Numbered from the stretch's first letter, positions 23,344 through 31,513 are shown. The stretch is 34,242 nt of DNA from an uncultured Oscillospiraceae bacterium (GCA_944385665.1 CALWYB010000026.1:1-34242), one strand, 5' to 3'. A program made the numbers and translations. The notes: generated by a model not told the origin, from the sequence alone.

Positions 23344-24189
23344 TTACATCGCCTCCACTTCCGCCAGCTGAGCCTTCAGCTCAGTCATGGCCTGCGCGTA
23401 TTCCTCGTCGTTGGGGGCCTTGCCGTGCCAACCGGCCTGGTTCTCCATGTAGCTGACGCCCTTGCCCTTGACGGTCTTCATCACGATGGCAAAGGGAACG
23501 CCCTTGGTCTCCTTGGCCTTGGCAAAGGCGGCCTCGATTTGGTCAAAGTCGTGACCGTCGATCTCTGCCACCTCAAAGCCGAAGGCCTTCAGCTTCTCGG
23601 GGATGGGATAGGGGCTCATCACGTCGGCGATGTTGCCGTCGATCTGCAGGCCGTTGTTGTCGATGATGACGCACAGGTTGTCCAGCTTGTAGTGGTGGGC
23701 AAACATAAAGGCCTCCCACACCTGGCCCTCCTGGATCTCACCGTCGCCCAGCAGAGTGTACACCCGGCAGTCCTTGCCCTGGTACTTGGCGGCCAGCGCC
23801 ATGCCGGCGGCGGCGGAGACGCCCTGGCCCAGAGAACCGGTGGACATATCTACGCCGGGAGTCTCGTTCATGTTAGGGTGGCCCTGGAGGTGGCTGCCGA
23901 TTTGGCGCAGGGTGAGCAGGTCACTCTCGGGGAAGAAGCCCCGGAGAGCCAGCGCGGCGTACAGGCCGGGAGCGGTGTGGCCCTTGGAGAGGACAAAGCG
24001 GTCCCGATCCTCCCACTTGGGATTCTTGGGATCTACATTCAGTTCTTTAAAATAGAGGTAGGTAAACAGGTCAGCGGCGGACAGGCTGCCGCCGGGATGA
24101 CCGGCCTTGGCGGCGTGGGTCCCCTCGATGACCCCCATGCGCACCTTGCAGGCGGTAGCCATCAGTTGCTTCTTTTCTGCTGCGGTCAA
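23344..24189 (-). CDS. Transketolase, N-terminal subunit
   Basis: Diphosphate-binding half of the split transketolase; binds thiamine diphosphate and Mg2+. The 281 residues contain the GHPGGSLSAADLFTYLY motif, FVLSKGHTAPGLYA, the GSLGQGVS loop and the ThDP motif GDGEIQEGQVWEAFMFAHHYKLDN (in part). Start: a frame with ATG 24207 exists, but AAAGGAG, which precedes TTG 24189 by 8 bases, lies inside that extension, and relatives begin at the LTAAEKKQL equivalent, so TTG 24189 is preferred. ATG 24207 has no ribosome site but cannot be excluded. It has a consensus promoter and a leader of about 150 nt. Confidence 0.93.
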   Translation of the reverse strand: MTAAEKKQLMATACKVRMGVIEGTHAAKAGHPGGSLSAADLFTYLYFKELNVDPKNPKWEDRDRFVLSKGHTAPGLYAALALRGFFPESDLLTLRQIGSHLQGHPNMNETPGVDMSTGSLGQGVSAAAGMALAAKYQGKDCRVYTLLGDGEIQEGQVWEAFMFAHHYKLDNLCVIIDNNGLQIDGNIADVMSPYPIPEKLKAFGFEVAEIDGHDFDQIEAAFAKAKETKGVPFAIVMKTVKGKGVSYMENQAGWHGKAPNDEEYAQAMTELKAQLAEVEAM

Positions 24190-24247
24190 GTAGATCGCTC
24201 CTTTCATACCGGATGTTTTGGCTTACAAAGGGAAAGCGGACCCGCTG

Positions 24248-24297
24248 CTGTGGTCCACAGATCCGGGGCAGACAGAAACGCAGACTGCCCCGAGGGG
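24248..24297 (-). repeat. Dyads in the transketolase leader
   Basis: CTGTGG-T-CCACAG (24248-24260) and a stem CGGGGCAG / CTGCCCCG around a 13-base middle (about 24264-24292). Both lie between the predicted start site and the gene, with no T-tract. They may form a regulatory leader or an operator; nothing shows which. Confidence 0.35.
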
Positions 24298-24348
24298 GTA
24301 CTTGTAACGCAGTTCCCAGGAAAAAGGGAAGTACAAGTTTCTCGGTTT

Positions 24349-24378
24349 ATTATAAAACTGAACCAAGAGCGGTGTCAA
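24349..24378 (-). promoter_or_regulatory. Consensus sigma-A promoter of the transketolase operon
   Basis: On the minus strand, perfect TTGACA (24378-24373), 18-bp spacer, perfect TATAAT (24354-24349). Start near 24342. The match suggests strong constitutive expression. Confidence 0.75.
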
Positions 24379-24400
24379 CCTCGGCATGGGGTTCCGGCAC

Positions 24401-24437
24401 AAAAATCCCCCGGTGCGGCGAAGGGCCGCACCGGGGG
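24401..24437 (-). terminator. Terminator of the COG0523 GTPase operon
   Basis: A 13-bp perfect stem (24407-24419 with 24425-24437), loop GAAGG. On the minus strand ATTTTTG follows. It begins 10 bp beyond the stop at 24448. Confidence 0.9.
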
Positions 24438-24447
24438 AAGAGCCGAA

Positions 24448-25395
24448 TCAACGGAAATAGACCAGAGGGTCCTTGGGAGCCTGAGCTTTTTCCACGGTTT
24501 GTGCATAGAGCACCACGCCCTCGCCCTCATAGACGGCGGCGTGTTCCCAGCGGATCTGAGCGGTGACCGTGACCCACTCCCCCTTGCGCAGGGAGCGGCT
24601 GCGGTCATACTTGCACAGAAAACCGAAGAAGCGGATGTCGTCCACACAGCAGGTCATGGCGTTGCGCCCGGGGATGAAGGTGCCCTTGGGCAGCTTCATG
24701 CTGGTCATGGCCTGGGCCTTGAAGGTGACCGTCTTGCCCTCGTAGCGCTCGGGGTGGTCCTGGATGTCGATATACCAGATGCCGTAGTCGTCGTCCTCCA
24801 GCTCCAGGTGGTCGCTGTCCAGGGAGTAGGGGAGGATGTCCTCCACCTCCAGCTCCTCGCCTTTCTCGTCCTCAAAGACGATTTCGCACATGCGGTTGAC
24901 GGCGCGGATGGACCGCTTCCAGCCCGACAGGGGCATATCCGGGGTGCAGCGGTTGAAGAGCACCATATCCGCCTCGGACACCTGGTCCACGATCATGGAC
25001 TGCATGTTGGTGCGGTACATCTCGAAGGTGGTGGCATCGATGACGTGGATGGCCTGGTACAGACCCCAACCCCGGGGCAGCTTCAGATCCCGGAGGATCT
25101 GAATGGGCCACATGCCGTTGTACTCCAGCAGTACCCGCTCAGGCTGGTAGCGCCGCTCCACCTCGTCCAGAAAGGCCCGGGTGAGCTGGGACTGGTCCTC
25201 CACCGGAACCACCCGGCAGTTGCGCTTGGACAGCTTCTCCTGGTCGTACTCCTCCTCGCCGTCCTCACAGCGAATGAGGACGGTGCGCTGGCCGTCGTTG
25301 AAGTAGTCCATGTTCAGGGTGTCGATGAGCAGGGTGGTCTTGCCGCTGTCCAGAAAGCCGGTAATCAAGTATAAAGGGATACGGGAATCAGGCAT
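24448..25395 (-). CDS. COG0523 (CobW-like) GTPase fused to a YcgQ/TIGR03943-like C-terminal domain
   Basis: A putative metal-trafficking G3E GTPase. The 315 residues have Walker A GFLDSGKTT (13-21) and the HVIDA switch region. The canonical CxCC metal motif is absent; only isolated Cys43 and Cys60 are near that place. The NKxD motif is replaced by FNRCTPD. Residues about 205-315 resemble the C-terminal domain of YcgQ (DUF1980/TIGR03943), with GRNAMTCCVDDIRFFGF (Cys249-Cys250) like the family's CC-A-D motif and a following FLCKYD. YcgQ and its permease YcgR usually sit beside COG0523 GTPases in zinc-related loci; here the domain is fused and no permease is seen. It starts 11 bp after the His-rich GTPase and is in its operon. 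Confidence 0.88.
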   Translation of the reverse strand: MPDSRIPLYLITGFLDSGKTTLLIDTLNMDYFNDGQRTVLIRCEDGEEEYDQEKLSKRNCRVVPVEDQSQLTRAFLDEVERRYQPERVLLEYNGMWPIQILRDLKLPRGWGLYQAIHVIDATTFEMYRTNMQSMIVDQVSEADMVLFNRCTPDMPLSGWKRSIRAVNRMCEIVFEDEKGEELEVEDILPYSLDSDHLELEDDDYGIWYIDIQDHPERYEGKTVTFKAQAMTSMKLPKGTFIPGRNAMTCCVDDIRFFGFLCKYDRSRSLRKGEWVTVTAQIRWEHAAVYEGEGVVLYAQTVEKAQAPKDPLVYFR

Positions 25396-25406
25396 TGCCG
25401 CTCACC

Positions 25407-26552
25407 TCACGCCAGCAGGAACAGCTTCTCCAGCTGGTCCTCCTTCAGGTCGGAGCCGATGACGCACAGACGGCCGGTGTAGTCAGCGGCGCCCTCCCGG
25501 ATCTGGAACTCACCGGGCACCAGGTCGAAGTGCAGCCAGGTCTTGCCGTCGTCGCAGGGCAGGATGCCCTTGGCACGGAGGATCACGCCGTAATCCTCTC
25601 CCATGGCCAGGGCGGACAGGGCGTCCTGGAGATCCTCCCGACTGTACTTCCGGGGTGTCTCGCGGCCCCAGGAGGTAAACACCTCGTCGGCATCGTGGTC
25701 ATGGTGGTGATGGTGGTGCTCGTGGCCCATGTCGCAGGCCAGGCAGGCGTCGCAGGCGGCCTCGTCGCAGCTGTGGTCGTTGTCGTGCTCATGCTCGTGA
25801 TGATGCTCATGGTCGTGCTCGTGCTCGTGATGGTGCTCATGGTCATGATGATGCTCGTGGTCATGGTCGTGGCAGCCGCAGTCACAGTGGTCATCGTGGT
25901 CATGGTCGTGGTGCTCGTGGGCGATCTCCTCCATCAGCTCCTCGGCCAGAGAGTGGCCGCCCTCCATGGCGGAGAGGATCTGGGCGCCGGTGAGCTGATC
26001 CCAGGGGGTGGTGAGGATGGCGGCCTTGGCGTTCTTCTCCCGCAGCAGCTTCACGGCGGTGTTCAGCTTGGCCTCGTCCATCTTCTGGGTGCGGGAGAGG
26101 AGGATAGCGCTGGCGTGCTCCACCTGGTTGTTGAAGAACTCGCCGAAGTTCTTCATATAGATCTTGGCCTTGGTGGCGTCTACCACGGTGACAAAGCTGT
26201 TCAGGTGCAGATCAGGGGCCTCGGCCTGGACCCGCTCCACGGCAGCGATCACGTCGGACAGCTTGCCCACGCCGGAGGGCTCGATGACGATGCGGTCGGG
26301 GGCATAGTCGGAGAGTACCTGCTTGAGGGCCGCGCCGAAGTCACCCACCAGAGAGCAGCAGATGCAGCCGGAGTTCATCTCCGTGATCTGCACGCCGGCG
26401 TCTTTCAGAAAGCCGCCGTCAATGCCGATCTGACCGAACTCGTTTTCAATGAGCACGATTTTCTCTCCCCGGAACACTTCGTCCAGGAGCTTCTTAATGA
26501 GGGTGGTCTTACCGGCTCCCAGGAAGCCGGAGACAATGTCAATCTTGGTCAT
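25407..26552 (-). CDS. COG0523 (CobW-like) GTPase with long His-rich metal-binding region
   Basis: A putative metallochaperone that couples GTP hydrolysis to metal insertion. The 381 residues have Walker A GFLGAGKTT (9-17), IENEFG, the metal motif GCICC (62-66) with Cys63, Cys65 and Cys66, ATP/GTP switch EPSG, and LSRTQ in place of NKxD, as in many COG0523 proteins. Residues 212-288 are a His/Asp/Glu-rich stretch with about 40 His, interrupted by CDCGC and a CDEAACDACLAC cluster. The C-terminal CobW_C domain follows (about 300-381). Zinc is the likely metal, nickel or cobalt possible. It follows the S41 protease gene by 36 bp and is followed by a second GTPase. Confidence 0.93.
   Translation of the reverse strand: MTKIDIVSGFLGAGKTTLIKKLLDEVFRGEKIVLIENEFGQIGIDGGFLKDAGVQITEMNSGCICCSLVGDFGAALKQVLSDYAPDRIVIEPSGVGKLSDVIAAVERVQAEAPDLHLNSFVTVVDATKAKIYMKNFGEFFNNQVEHASAILLSRTQKMDEAKLNTAVKLLREKNAKAAILTTPWDQLTGAQILSAMEGGHSLAEELMEEIAHEHHDHDHDDHCDCGCHDHDHEHHHDHEHHHEHEHDHEHHHEHEHDNDHSCDEAACDACLACDMGHEHHHHHHDHDADEVFTSWGRETPRKYSREDLQDALSALAMGEDYGVILRAKGILPCDDGKTWLHFDLVPGEFQIREGAADYTGRLCVIGSDLKEDQLEKLFLLA
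25690..25920. repeat. Low-complexity GTG/ATG-CTC-type DNA encoding the His-rich region
   Basis: Codons for His, Asp and Glu alternate (CAC/CAT, GAC, GAG), giving near-repeat DNA such as GGTCATG and GCTCGTG units. Such DNA can change length by slippage, altering the number of metal ligands without breaking the frame. Confidence 0.7.
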
Positions 26553-26588
26553 GGTGAATTCGTCCTTTCTATGATAAAACCATGGAAT

Positions 26589-28463
26589 TTATACATTCCA
26601 AAGCAGGCCGGAGGCCTGCAGGAACTGGCAGATAAGATGGGCGGCCTGGTCCCGGGTGGCAGGAGCCTGGGGCGCGGAGAGGTCCAGCTCCACCCCCAGG
26701 GTGGACAGCCGCCAGGCAGGGGCCTGTGCCCAGGTGCTCAGACCGGAGTAGAGGGCCTGCTTGCCGGAGGGGACGGGCTCGTCGGCCACCGCATAGCCCT
26801 CCATACAGGCCCAGGAGGAGATGGCGGAGAGAATGGTGGTCATCTCCTCATAGGACAGGTTGTCCTGGGGGGCAAAGACGGTGCTGCTCCGGCCGGCCAG
26901 GAAGCCCTTGGCCGCCATGGCGTCCACCGACTGAGCGTACCAGGCGCCGGAGGGCACATCGGCAAAGCCTGCCGGGTCGCTGACCCGCAGGTTTAGGGCA
27001 GCGGCCAGCAAAACGGCAAACTCTGCCCGGGTGATGGTCTGCTGGGGACGGAAGGTGCCGTCGGGGAAGCCGCTGAGCAGTCCGTAGGCGGACAGGGTGG
27101 CCACATCGTTCCGGTAGGCGCTCTGGCTCAGGTCGGAGTAGTCCCAGCGGCAGTCATACGCAAGGCCCAGAGACTGGGCAGCCTGGGCGGGGGTAACCCC
27201 GGTCCACTGGCTGCCGCCGGTACCCTGGCTGAGCTGAGCGGAGGGAGGCAGGGCCTCCAGCAGCTGGGTGAAGGCATCCCGGTAGTCCTCCTGAGCGGCC
27301 TGCTGCTGGGACACATAGAAGGTGCAGCCGGCCAGATCCAGCTTCCAGTATCCCTGGCTGTCTCCCGGCTGGGAGGCAGCGAGGAGCAGCGCCGCCGCAG
27401 GGGCATACTCCTGAGGAATCAGGAGGGTGGGGAGGACGCCCACCGTGTCGTTGGTGGTCCCGTCAGGGGAGAAGAAGCGGTAGGCGGTGATTTTCAGGGC
27501 GTCCCCGTCAAAGAGGTCGGGGTAGGACGCCTCGTCCAGCACGATTTGAGCCACTCCCTTGCCGTAGGTGCGGCCACCCACCGCGATGCCGGCTTTGTAG
27601 TCCCGGACGGCGGCGGAGAACAGCTCGGAGGCGCTGGCGGAATCGCTGTCGGTGAGGATGATGACGGGCTGGTCGGTGAGATCAGGATAGCCGCTTTCCG
27701 GGTAGACCTTGCTGTAGTCCTCGTCTCCGTCCCGGAAATAGGTAATATTGTGGTTGCCGATCAAGCTGCCCACACTGTCGGCGGCCGCGTTGGTGGAGCC
27801 GCCGGGGTTGGAGCGCAGGTCCAGGATGAAGGGGCGGTTCAGGCTGTCGTACTCCTTCAGGGCCTGGGCAATGGTCTGGGCGGTGGTGTCGCCGAAGCTG
27901 ACACACTGGATGACCGCTGTCCCATCCACCAGGGAGTCGGTGACAATGGGGATCTGCACCGCCTTGCGGGTGAGGGTCAGCGTCCGGCTTTCTCCGGTGC
28001 TGCCGGACAGGACGGTGATGGTGACCCGGGTCCCGGCATTCCCGGTGAGGTCGGCGGACTGAGCCGAGTCGGTGACGGAAACCCCGTCAATGGACTGGAT
28101 ATAGTCCCCCGCCGCCAGCCCGGCCTGCTGGGCAGGGGAGTCGGGAAGGATGGACAAGATCAAAAAGCCCTGGTCGGTGACCTCGCTCTGGATGGACACG
28201 CCGATGCCCACCACGCTGCCGCCGTTGACGGAGTTCAGAAATGCCTGATATTCCTCATGGGACATATAGACGGTGTAGGGGTCGCCCAGGGCCTCCAGCA
28301 TGGAATCCAGATCCTCCTGGGCCAGAACGAAGTCGGGGATCTGATCGACGTAATATTTTTCCAGGAGAGAACCGGCTTGCTGGAGCGTAAGGGCACTGGC
28401 AGGGGTCAGGCAGAAAGAGGCGGTGAGGGCCAGCGACAGGCCCAGAGAAAAGATACGTTTCAT
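26589..28463 (-). CDS. S41 (CtpA-type) C-terminal processing protease with PDZ and SLH domains
   Basis: An exported serine protease probably held in the cell wall. The 624 residues begin with a signal peptide (about 1-24, ending ASA). A PDZ domain spans about 85-165 (GIGVSIQ, GLAAGDYIQSIDGVSV). The S41 catalytic core has DLRSNPGGS and the Ser/Lys dyad Ser275 in SASASELF and Lys302 in GRTYGKGVAQ. The C-terminal third (about 445-624) holds S-layer homology repeats: SGFPDGTFRPQQTITRAEFAV is clear, FADVPSGAWYAQSVDAMAAKGF second, with a divergent third. SLH domains usually bind pyruvylated wall polysaccharide. It lies between purA and the GTPases on the same strand. Confidence 0.93.
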   Translation of the reverse strand: MKRIFSLGLSLALTASFCLTPASALTLQQAGSLLEKYYVDQIPDFVLAQEDLDSMLEALGDPYTVYMSHEEYQAFLNSVNGGSVVGIGVSIQSEVTDQGFLILSILPDSPAQQAGLAAGDYIQSIDGVSVTDSAQSADLTGNAGTRVTITVLSGSTGESRTLTLTRKAVQIPIVTDSLVDGTAVIQCVSFGDTTAQTIAQALKEYDSLNRPFILDLRSNPGGSTNAAADSVGSLIGNHNITYFRDGDEDYSKVYPESGYPDLTDQPVIILTDSDSASASELFSAAVRDYKAGIAVGGRTYGKGVAQIVLDEASYPDLFDGDALKITAYRFFSPDGTTNDTVGVLPTLLIPQEYAPAAALLLAASQPGDSQGYWKLDLAGCTFYVSQQQAAQEDYRDAFTQLLEALPPSAQLSQGTGGSQWTGVTPAQAAQSLGLAYDCRWDYSDLSQSAYRNDVATLSAYGLLSGFPDGTFRPQQTITRAEFAVLLAAALNLRVSDPAGFADVPSGAWYAQSVDAMAAKGFLAGRSSTVFAPQDNLSYEEMTTILSAISSWACMEGYAVADEPVPSGKQALYSGLSTWAQAPAWRLSTLGVELDLSAPQAPATRDQAAHLICQFLQASGLLWNV

Positions 28464-28492
28464 AGGGAAAACTCCTGCTCCTCAAAATGGCA

Positions 28493-28523
28493 CGCCGGAT
28501 GCCACAGAAGGCGGCATCCGGCG
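28493..28523 (-). terminator. Hairpin between purA and the protease gene, weak terminator
   Basis: An 11-bp perfect stem CGCCGGATGCC / GGCATCCGGCG (28493-28503 with 28513-28523), 9-base loop. On the minus strand the tail is TGCCATTTTGAG, a poor U-tract, so it may only partly end purA transcription or stabilise RNA ends. Confidence 0.5.
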
Positions 28524-28533
28524 CGTATGTTCA

Positions 28534-29826
28534 TTAGATTTTGGGGGTGCGGTAGGTCATCTCATCACGCTTGGGGCCGGAGGACACCATGGTGATGGGG
28601 GCGCCGATGTGGGCCTCCAAAAAGTCCACATAGTCCTTGGCCTGCTGGGGCAGGGACTCGTAATCCTTGCAGCCCCGGATATCGCACTTCCAGCCGGGCA
28701 GAGTGGTAAACACCGGCTTGGCCTTCATCAGCAGGGGAGTGACCGGGAACACATCGGTGACCTTGCCGTCGATCTCGTAGCCGGTGCACACCTTGATCTC
28801 ATCCAGATAGCCCAGCACGTCCAGACAGGTGAGGGCCACCTGGGTGGCACCCTGGACCATGCAGCCGTACTTGGTGGCCACGGTGTCAAACCAGCCTACC
28901 CGGCGGGGACGGCCGGTGGTGGCGCCGAACTCGCCCTTGTCGCCGCCCCGGCGGCGCAGCTCGTCGCCCTCCTCGCCCAGCAGCTCGCTGACGAAGGGCT
29001 CGGTGTGGGAGCCCACGGAGGAGGAGTAGGCCTTGGTGACGCAGATGACATCCTCCACCGCGGTGGGAGGCACCGCAGCGCCCACACAGCCGAAGCCGGC
29101 CAGGGTGTGAGAGGAGGTGGTCATGGGGAAGATGCCCAGGTCGGGGTCCTTCATGGAGCCCAGCTGGCCCTCCAGCAGGACGGTCTTGCCCTCCTTCAGG
29201 GCCTGGTGGACAAAGCCCACCGCGTCGCCCACGTAGGGACGGATCTCCTCCCGCAGGGCGATGAGCTCCTGGAACAGGTCGTCCACATTCAGGGTGGGCT
29301 TGTGGTAGAGGTGCTCAAAGAGCACATTTTTCATAGAGACGGCGGCGGTCAGACGCTCCTTCAGACGCTGCTCGTCAAACAGGTCGCACACCTGGATGCC
29401 GATCTTGGCGTACTTGTCGGAATAGAAGGGGGCGATGCCGCTCTTGGTGGAACCGAAGGCCTTGCCGGCCAGACGCTCCTCCTCATAGGCGTCCTGAAGC
29501 ACGTGGTAGGGCATCAGGATCTGGCAGCGCTCTGAGACGATCAGGTTGGGAGCGGGCACGCCCTGGCTGGTGATGGATCTGAGCTCGTCCACCAGCTTGC
29601 GGATGTCCAGCGCCACACCGTTGCCGATGATGTTGGTGACGTGGGGGTAGAAGGTGCCGGAGGGGAGGATGTGCAGAGCAAACCGGCCATAATCATTGAT
29701 GATAGTGTGGCCGGCATTGGCACCGCCCTGGAACCGGATGACCACATCAGAGGTCTCCGCCAGCATGTCGGTGATCTTGCCCTTGCCCTCGTCGCCCCAG
29801 TTGGCGCCTACGATCGCTTTTACCAT
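28534..29826 (-). CDS. purA: Adenylosuccinate synthetase
   Basis: Joins IMP and aspartate with GTP to make adenylosuccinate, the first step from IMP to AMP. The 430 residues match the family. The P-loop NWGDEGKGK with catalytic Asp, NAGHT with the catalytic His, GIAPFYSDKYAKIGIQ, the arginine-rich GEFGATTGRPRRVGWFD, and the C-terminal SSGPKRDE and GTP-binding region are present. Start: ATG 29826 has GGAGG 8 bases upstream; the ten-codon longer frame is rejected. Its promoter is at 29902-29930. The protease and GTPase genes follow on the same strand behind a weak hairpin. Confidence 0.98.
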   Translation of the reverse strand: MVKAIVGANWGDEGKGKITDMLAETSDVVIRFQGGANAGHTIINDYGRFALHILPSGTFYPHVTNIIGNGVALDIRKLVDELRSITSQGVPAPNLIVSERCQILMPYHVLQDAYEEERLAGKAFGSTKSGIAPFYSDKYAKIGIQVCDLFDEQRLKERLTAAVSMKNVLFEHLYHKPTLNVDDLFQELIALREEIRPYVGDAVGFVHQALKEGKTVLLEGQLGSMKDPDLGIFPMTTSSHTLAGFGCVGAAVPPTAVEDVICVTKAYSSSVGSHTEPFVSELLGEEGDELRRRGGDKGEFGATTGRPRRVGWFDTVATKYGCMVQGATQVALTCLDVLGYLDEIKVCTGYEIDGKVTDVFPVTPLLMKAKPVFTTLPGWKCDIRGCKDYESLPQQAKDYVDFLEAHIGAPITMVSSGPKRDEMTYRTPKI

Positions 29827-29863
29827 AATGTTACCTCCGTGAACCGGGATTCGCAACCGAAAA

Positions 29864-29882
29864 CCGGATTTGCCTTATCCGG
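29864..29882 (-). repeat. Small hairpin in the purA leader
   Basis: CCGGAT (29864-29869) and ATCCGG (29877-29882) around a 7-base loop; on the minus strand TTTTCGG follows. It could act as a weak attenuator. Only six pairs, so low weight. Confidence 0.3.
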
Positions 29883-29901
29883 CTCATAACGCAACAACCA
29901 T

Positions 29902-29930
29902 ATTATACTGCCTTTTTTTTTGGGACGCAA
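29902..29930 (-). promoter_or_regulatory. Candidate sigma-A promoter of purA
   Basis: On the minus strand, TTGCGT (29930-29925), 17-bp spacer containing A9, perfect TATAAT (29907-29902). Start near 29895, about 70 nt before the ATG. Confidence 0.65.
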
Positions 29931-29984
29931 GAGCCAACCGCGTAGAAAAAACGGAGTTTTTGTGAACGATCTGTGAAACGAAAA

Positions 29985-30587
29985 CTACGGAGCGGGAACC
30001 ACGTCCGGGGCCATCCGGTTCAGCCCCTTTTGCAGCAGGGAGGCCGAGAGCATGCCTCGGCCGTAGGTGACCACATTCCCCTGGCTGTCAATGAAGAAGG
30101 AGAAGGGAAAGGAGTTCATGCCGTAGGTGGTGATGGCCTGGTAGTCCACATCGTAGTACACTGGGAAGGTGAAGCCCTCTTCCTCCAGGTAGCTCTCCGC
30201 CTTCTCCCGGGTGTCGTTCATGGCGGCGCCCACATTCACCAGCACAAACTGGATCTGGTCGCCATACTGCTCATAGAGAGCCTGGATGTCCGGCATCTCC
30301 TGCTTGCAGGGGGGGCAGGTGGAGGCCCAGAAGTTGAGAAAGACGGGCTTCTGCCCCAGAAAGTCAGACAGCTGCACCGTGTTGCCCTGGGCGTCCTCCA
30401 TGGGGAAGGAGGGGGCCAGGTTGGTCTGGGGCTGGGAAGACGAGGCGGAGCTGTCCTGAGACTGGGCAGGCTCATCGGCCAGCTGGCCGCTTTCGGCGGA
30501 AGGGGCCAGACGGGTGTACAGGAAGCCGGCCACGGCCAGCACCACCACCAGGCCAAGACCCAGAAACAGTGTGGATTTTTTACCCAT
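29985..30587 (-). CDS. TlpA/ResA-like membrane-anchored thioredoxin-fold protein
   Basis: An exported thiol-disulfide reductase. The 200 residues have an N-terminal membrane anchor (about 6-24), a Ser/Gln-rich linker, then the thioredoxin-like domain with FLNFWASTCPPCKQEMP, active-site Cys91 and Cys94, and the cis-Pro segment NSFPFSFFID. Two ATGs follow the AAGGAGG; the one at 30595 is in another frame, so ATG 30587 is the start. It is the last gene of the DUF6132-CcdA-TlpA unit: CcdA would pass electrons from cytoplasmic thioredoxin to it. Targets in an anaerobe without obvious cytochrome c are unknown; exported protein disulfides or peroxide are possible. Confidence 0.94.
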   Translation of the reverse strand: MGKKSTLFLGLGLVVVLAVAGFLYTRLAPSAESGQLADEPAQSQDSSASSSQPQTNLAPSFPMEDAQGNTVQLSDFLGQKPVFLNFWASTCPPCKQEMPDIQALYEQYGDQIQFVLVNVGAAMNDTREKAESYLEEEGFTFPVYYDVDYQAITTYGMNSFPFSFFIDSQGNVVTYGRGMLSASLLQKGLNRMAPDVVPAP

Positions 30588-30603
30588 GAGTTCATGTACC
30601 TCC

Positions 30604-31269
30604 TTATGCCAAACGGGAGAGCAGCGTGCCCATGGTGCCGGTAGCCATCAGGATACCGACTACGATGAGCAGACCGCCCGAGACGGCGTTGATAACGGAA
30701 TAGTGACGTTTGACCCAGTCAAAGGCGGATTTCAGGGACTGGATGAGCAGGGCGCTGGCCAGAAAGGGGATGCCGAGGCCGGCGGAGTAGCACAGCAGCA
30801 AAATCACGCCCCGCAGGGTGGAGCCCTGCTGGGAGGCCAGCATCAGGGCCGAGCCCAGGAACGCGCCCACACAGGGGGTCCAGCCCACGGCAAAAACCGC
30901 GCCGAACACAAGGGCGGAGAAAAAGCCCATGCTCCCCTTGACCGAGAACCCCTTGGTGCCCCGGAACAGGGACAGGCGGAACACCCCCAGAAAGTTCAGG
31001 CCAAAGAAGATGACCACCAGGCCGCTGATGAGGTTGACCGCCTGCTGGTGCCGGGCCAGCAGGGCGCCGATGGAGCCGGCAAAGGCCCCCATGGCCACAA
31101 ACAGCAGGGTAAAGCCCAGCACAAAGCCCAGGGCGTTTTTCAGCACCTGTCCTTGGGAGGCATCCCGCTGCCCTCCCGCAAAGTAGGAGAGGTAGATGGG
31201 CAGCATGGGCAGCAGGCAGGGGGAGATAAAGGTGATGAGTCCTTCCAGGAAGGTAACAAGATAGGCCAT
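30604..31269 (-). CDS. ccdA: CcdA-type thiol electron transporter
   Basis: Carries reducing equivalents across the membrane by disulfide exchange. The 221 residues have six hydrophobic segments and the two essential Cys: Cys18 in ISPCLLPMLP and Cys133 in GWTPCVGAFLG, each in the first and fourth helices as expected. Short CcdA form without DsbD periplasmic domains. It sits 16 bp before tlpA and 22 bp after the DUF6132 gene, so all three are cotranscribed and form an electron path from cytoplasm to an external thioredoxin. Confidence 0.96.
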   Translation of the reverse strand: MAYLVTFLEGLITFISPCLLPMLPIYLSYFAGGQRDASQGQVLKNALGFVLGFTLLFVAMGAFAGSIGALLARHQQAVNLISGLVVIFFGLNFLGVFRLSLFRGTKGFSVKGSMGFFSALVFGAVFAVGWTPCVGAFLGSALMLASQQGSTLRGVILLLCYSAGLGIPFLASALLIQSLKSAFDWVKRHYSVINAVSGGLLIVVGILMATGTMGTLLSRLA

Positions 31270-31291
31270 AACGTGGTCCTCCCGGTGATGA

Positions 31292-31513
31292 TTATTGCGC
31301 GCTCAGACGTTTCCACACTGCGGAGAGCAGATCTCCGGCCAGAGCGCCCAGCAGGCCGCCCACAAACATGGAATAGTAGGGGGTGGAGGTGAGGGGGCAG
31401 GCGCCGCTTTGGCACAGGGTGAGGCGGTAGTAGAGGTATCCTCCCGCCAGCCCCAGAACGATGAGGGCAAGCCCCACGGCATTGGAACGAAGAAAGGAGA
31501 AAACTTGCTTCAT
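31292..31513 (-). CDS. DUF6132 family small membrane protein
   Basis: A 73-residue protein with two hydrophobic segments (about 11-30 and 48-65) separated by CQSGACPLTSTPYYS, with Cys34 and Cys39. This Cys-x-x-G-x-CP-x-TS-P loop between two helices is the mark of the DUF6132 family, which often precedes thiol-redox or rhodanese-type genes. Its function is not proven; the paired Cys suggest it takes part in disulfide or sulfur chemistry with CcdA and TlpA. First gene of the operon; the ribosome site AGGAGG lies about 8 bases upstream. Confidence 0.88.
   Translation of the reverse strand: MKQVFSFLRSNAVGLALIVLGLAGGYLYYRLTLCQSGACPLTSTPYYSMFVGGLLGALAGDLLSAVWKRLSAQ

Noticed and set aside
25690-25920. 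CRISPR array or tandem-repeat locus
   Set aside because: The near-repeats are irregular and in frame with a His-rich protein region; there are no spacers of constant length. No CRISPR array was seen anywhere in the window.
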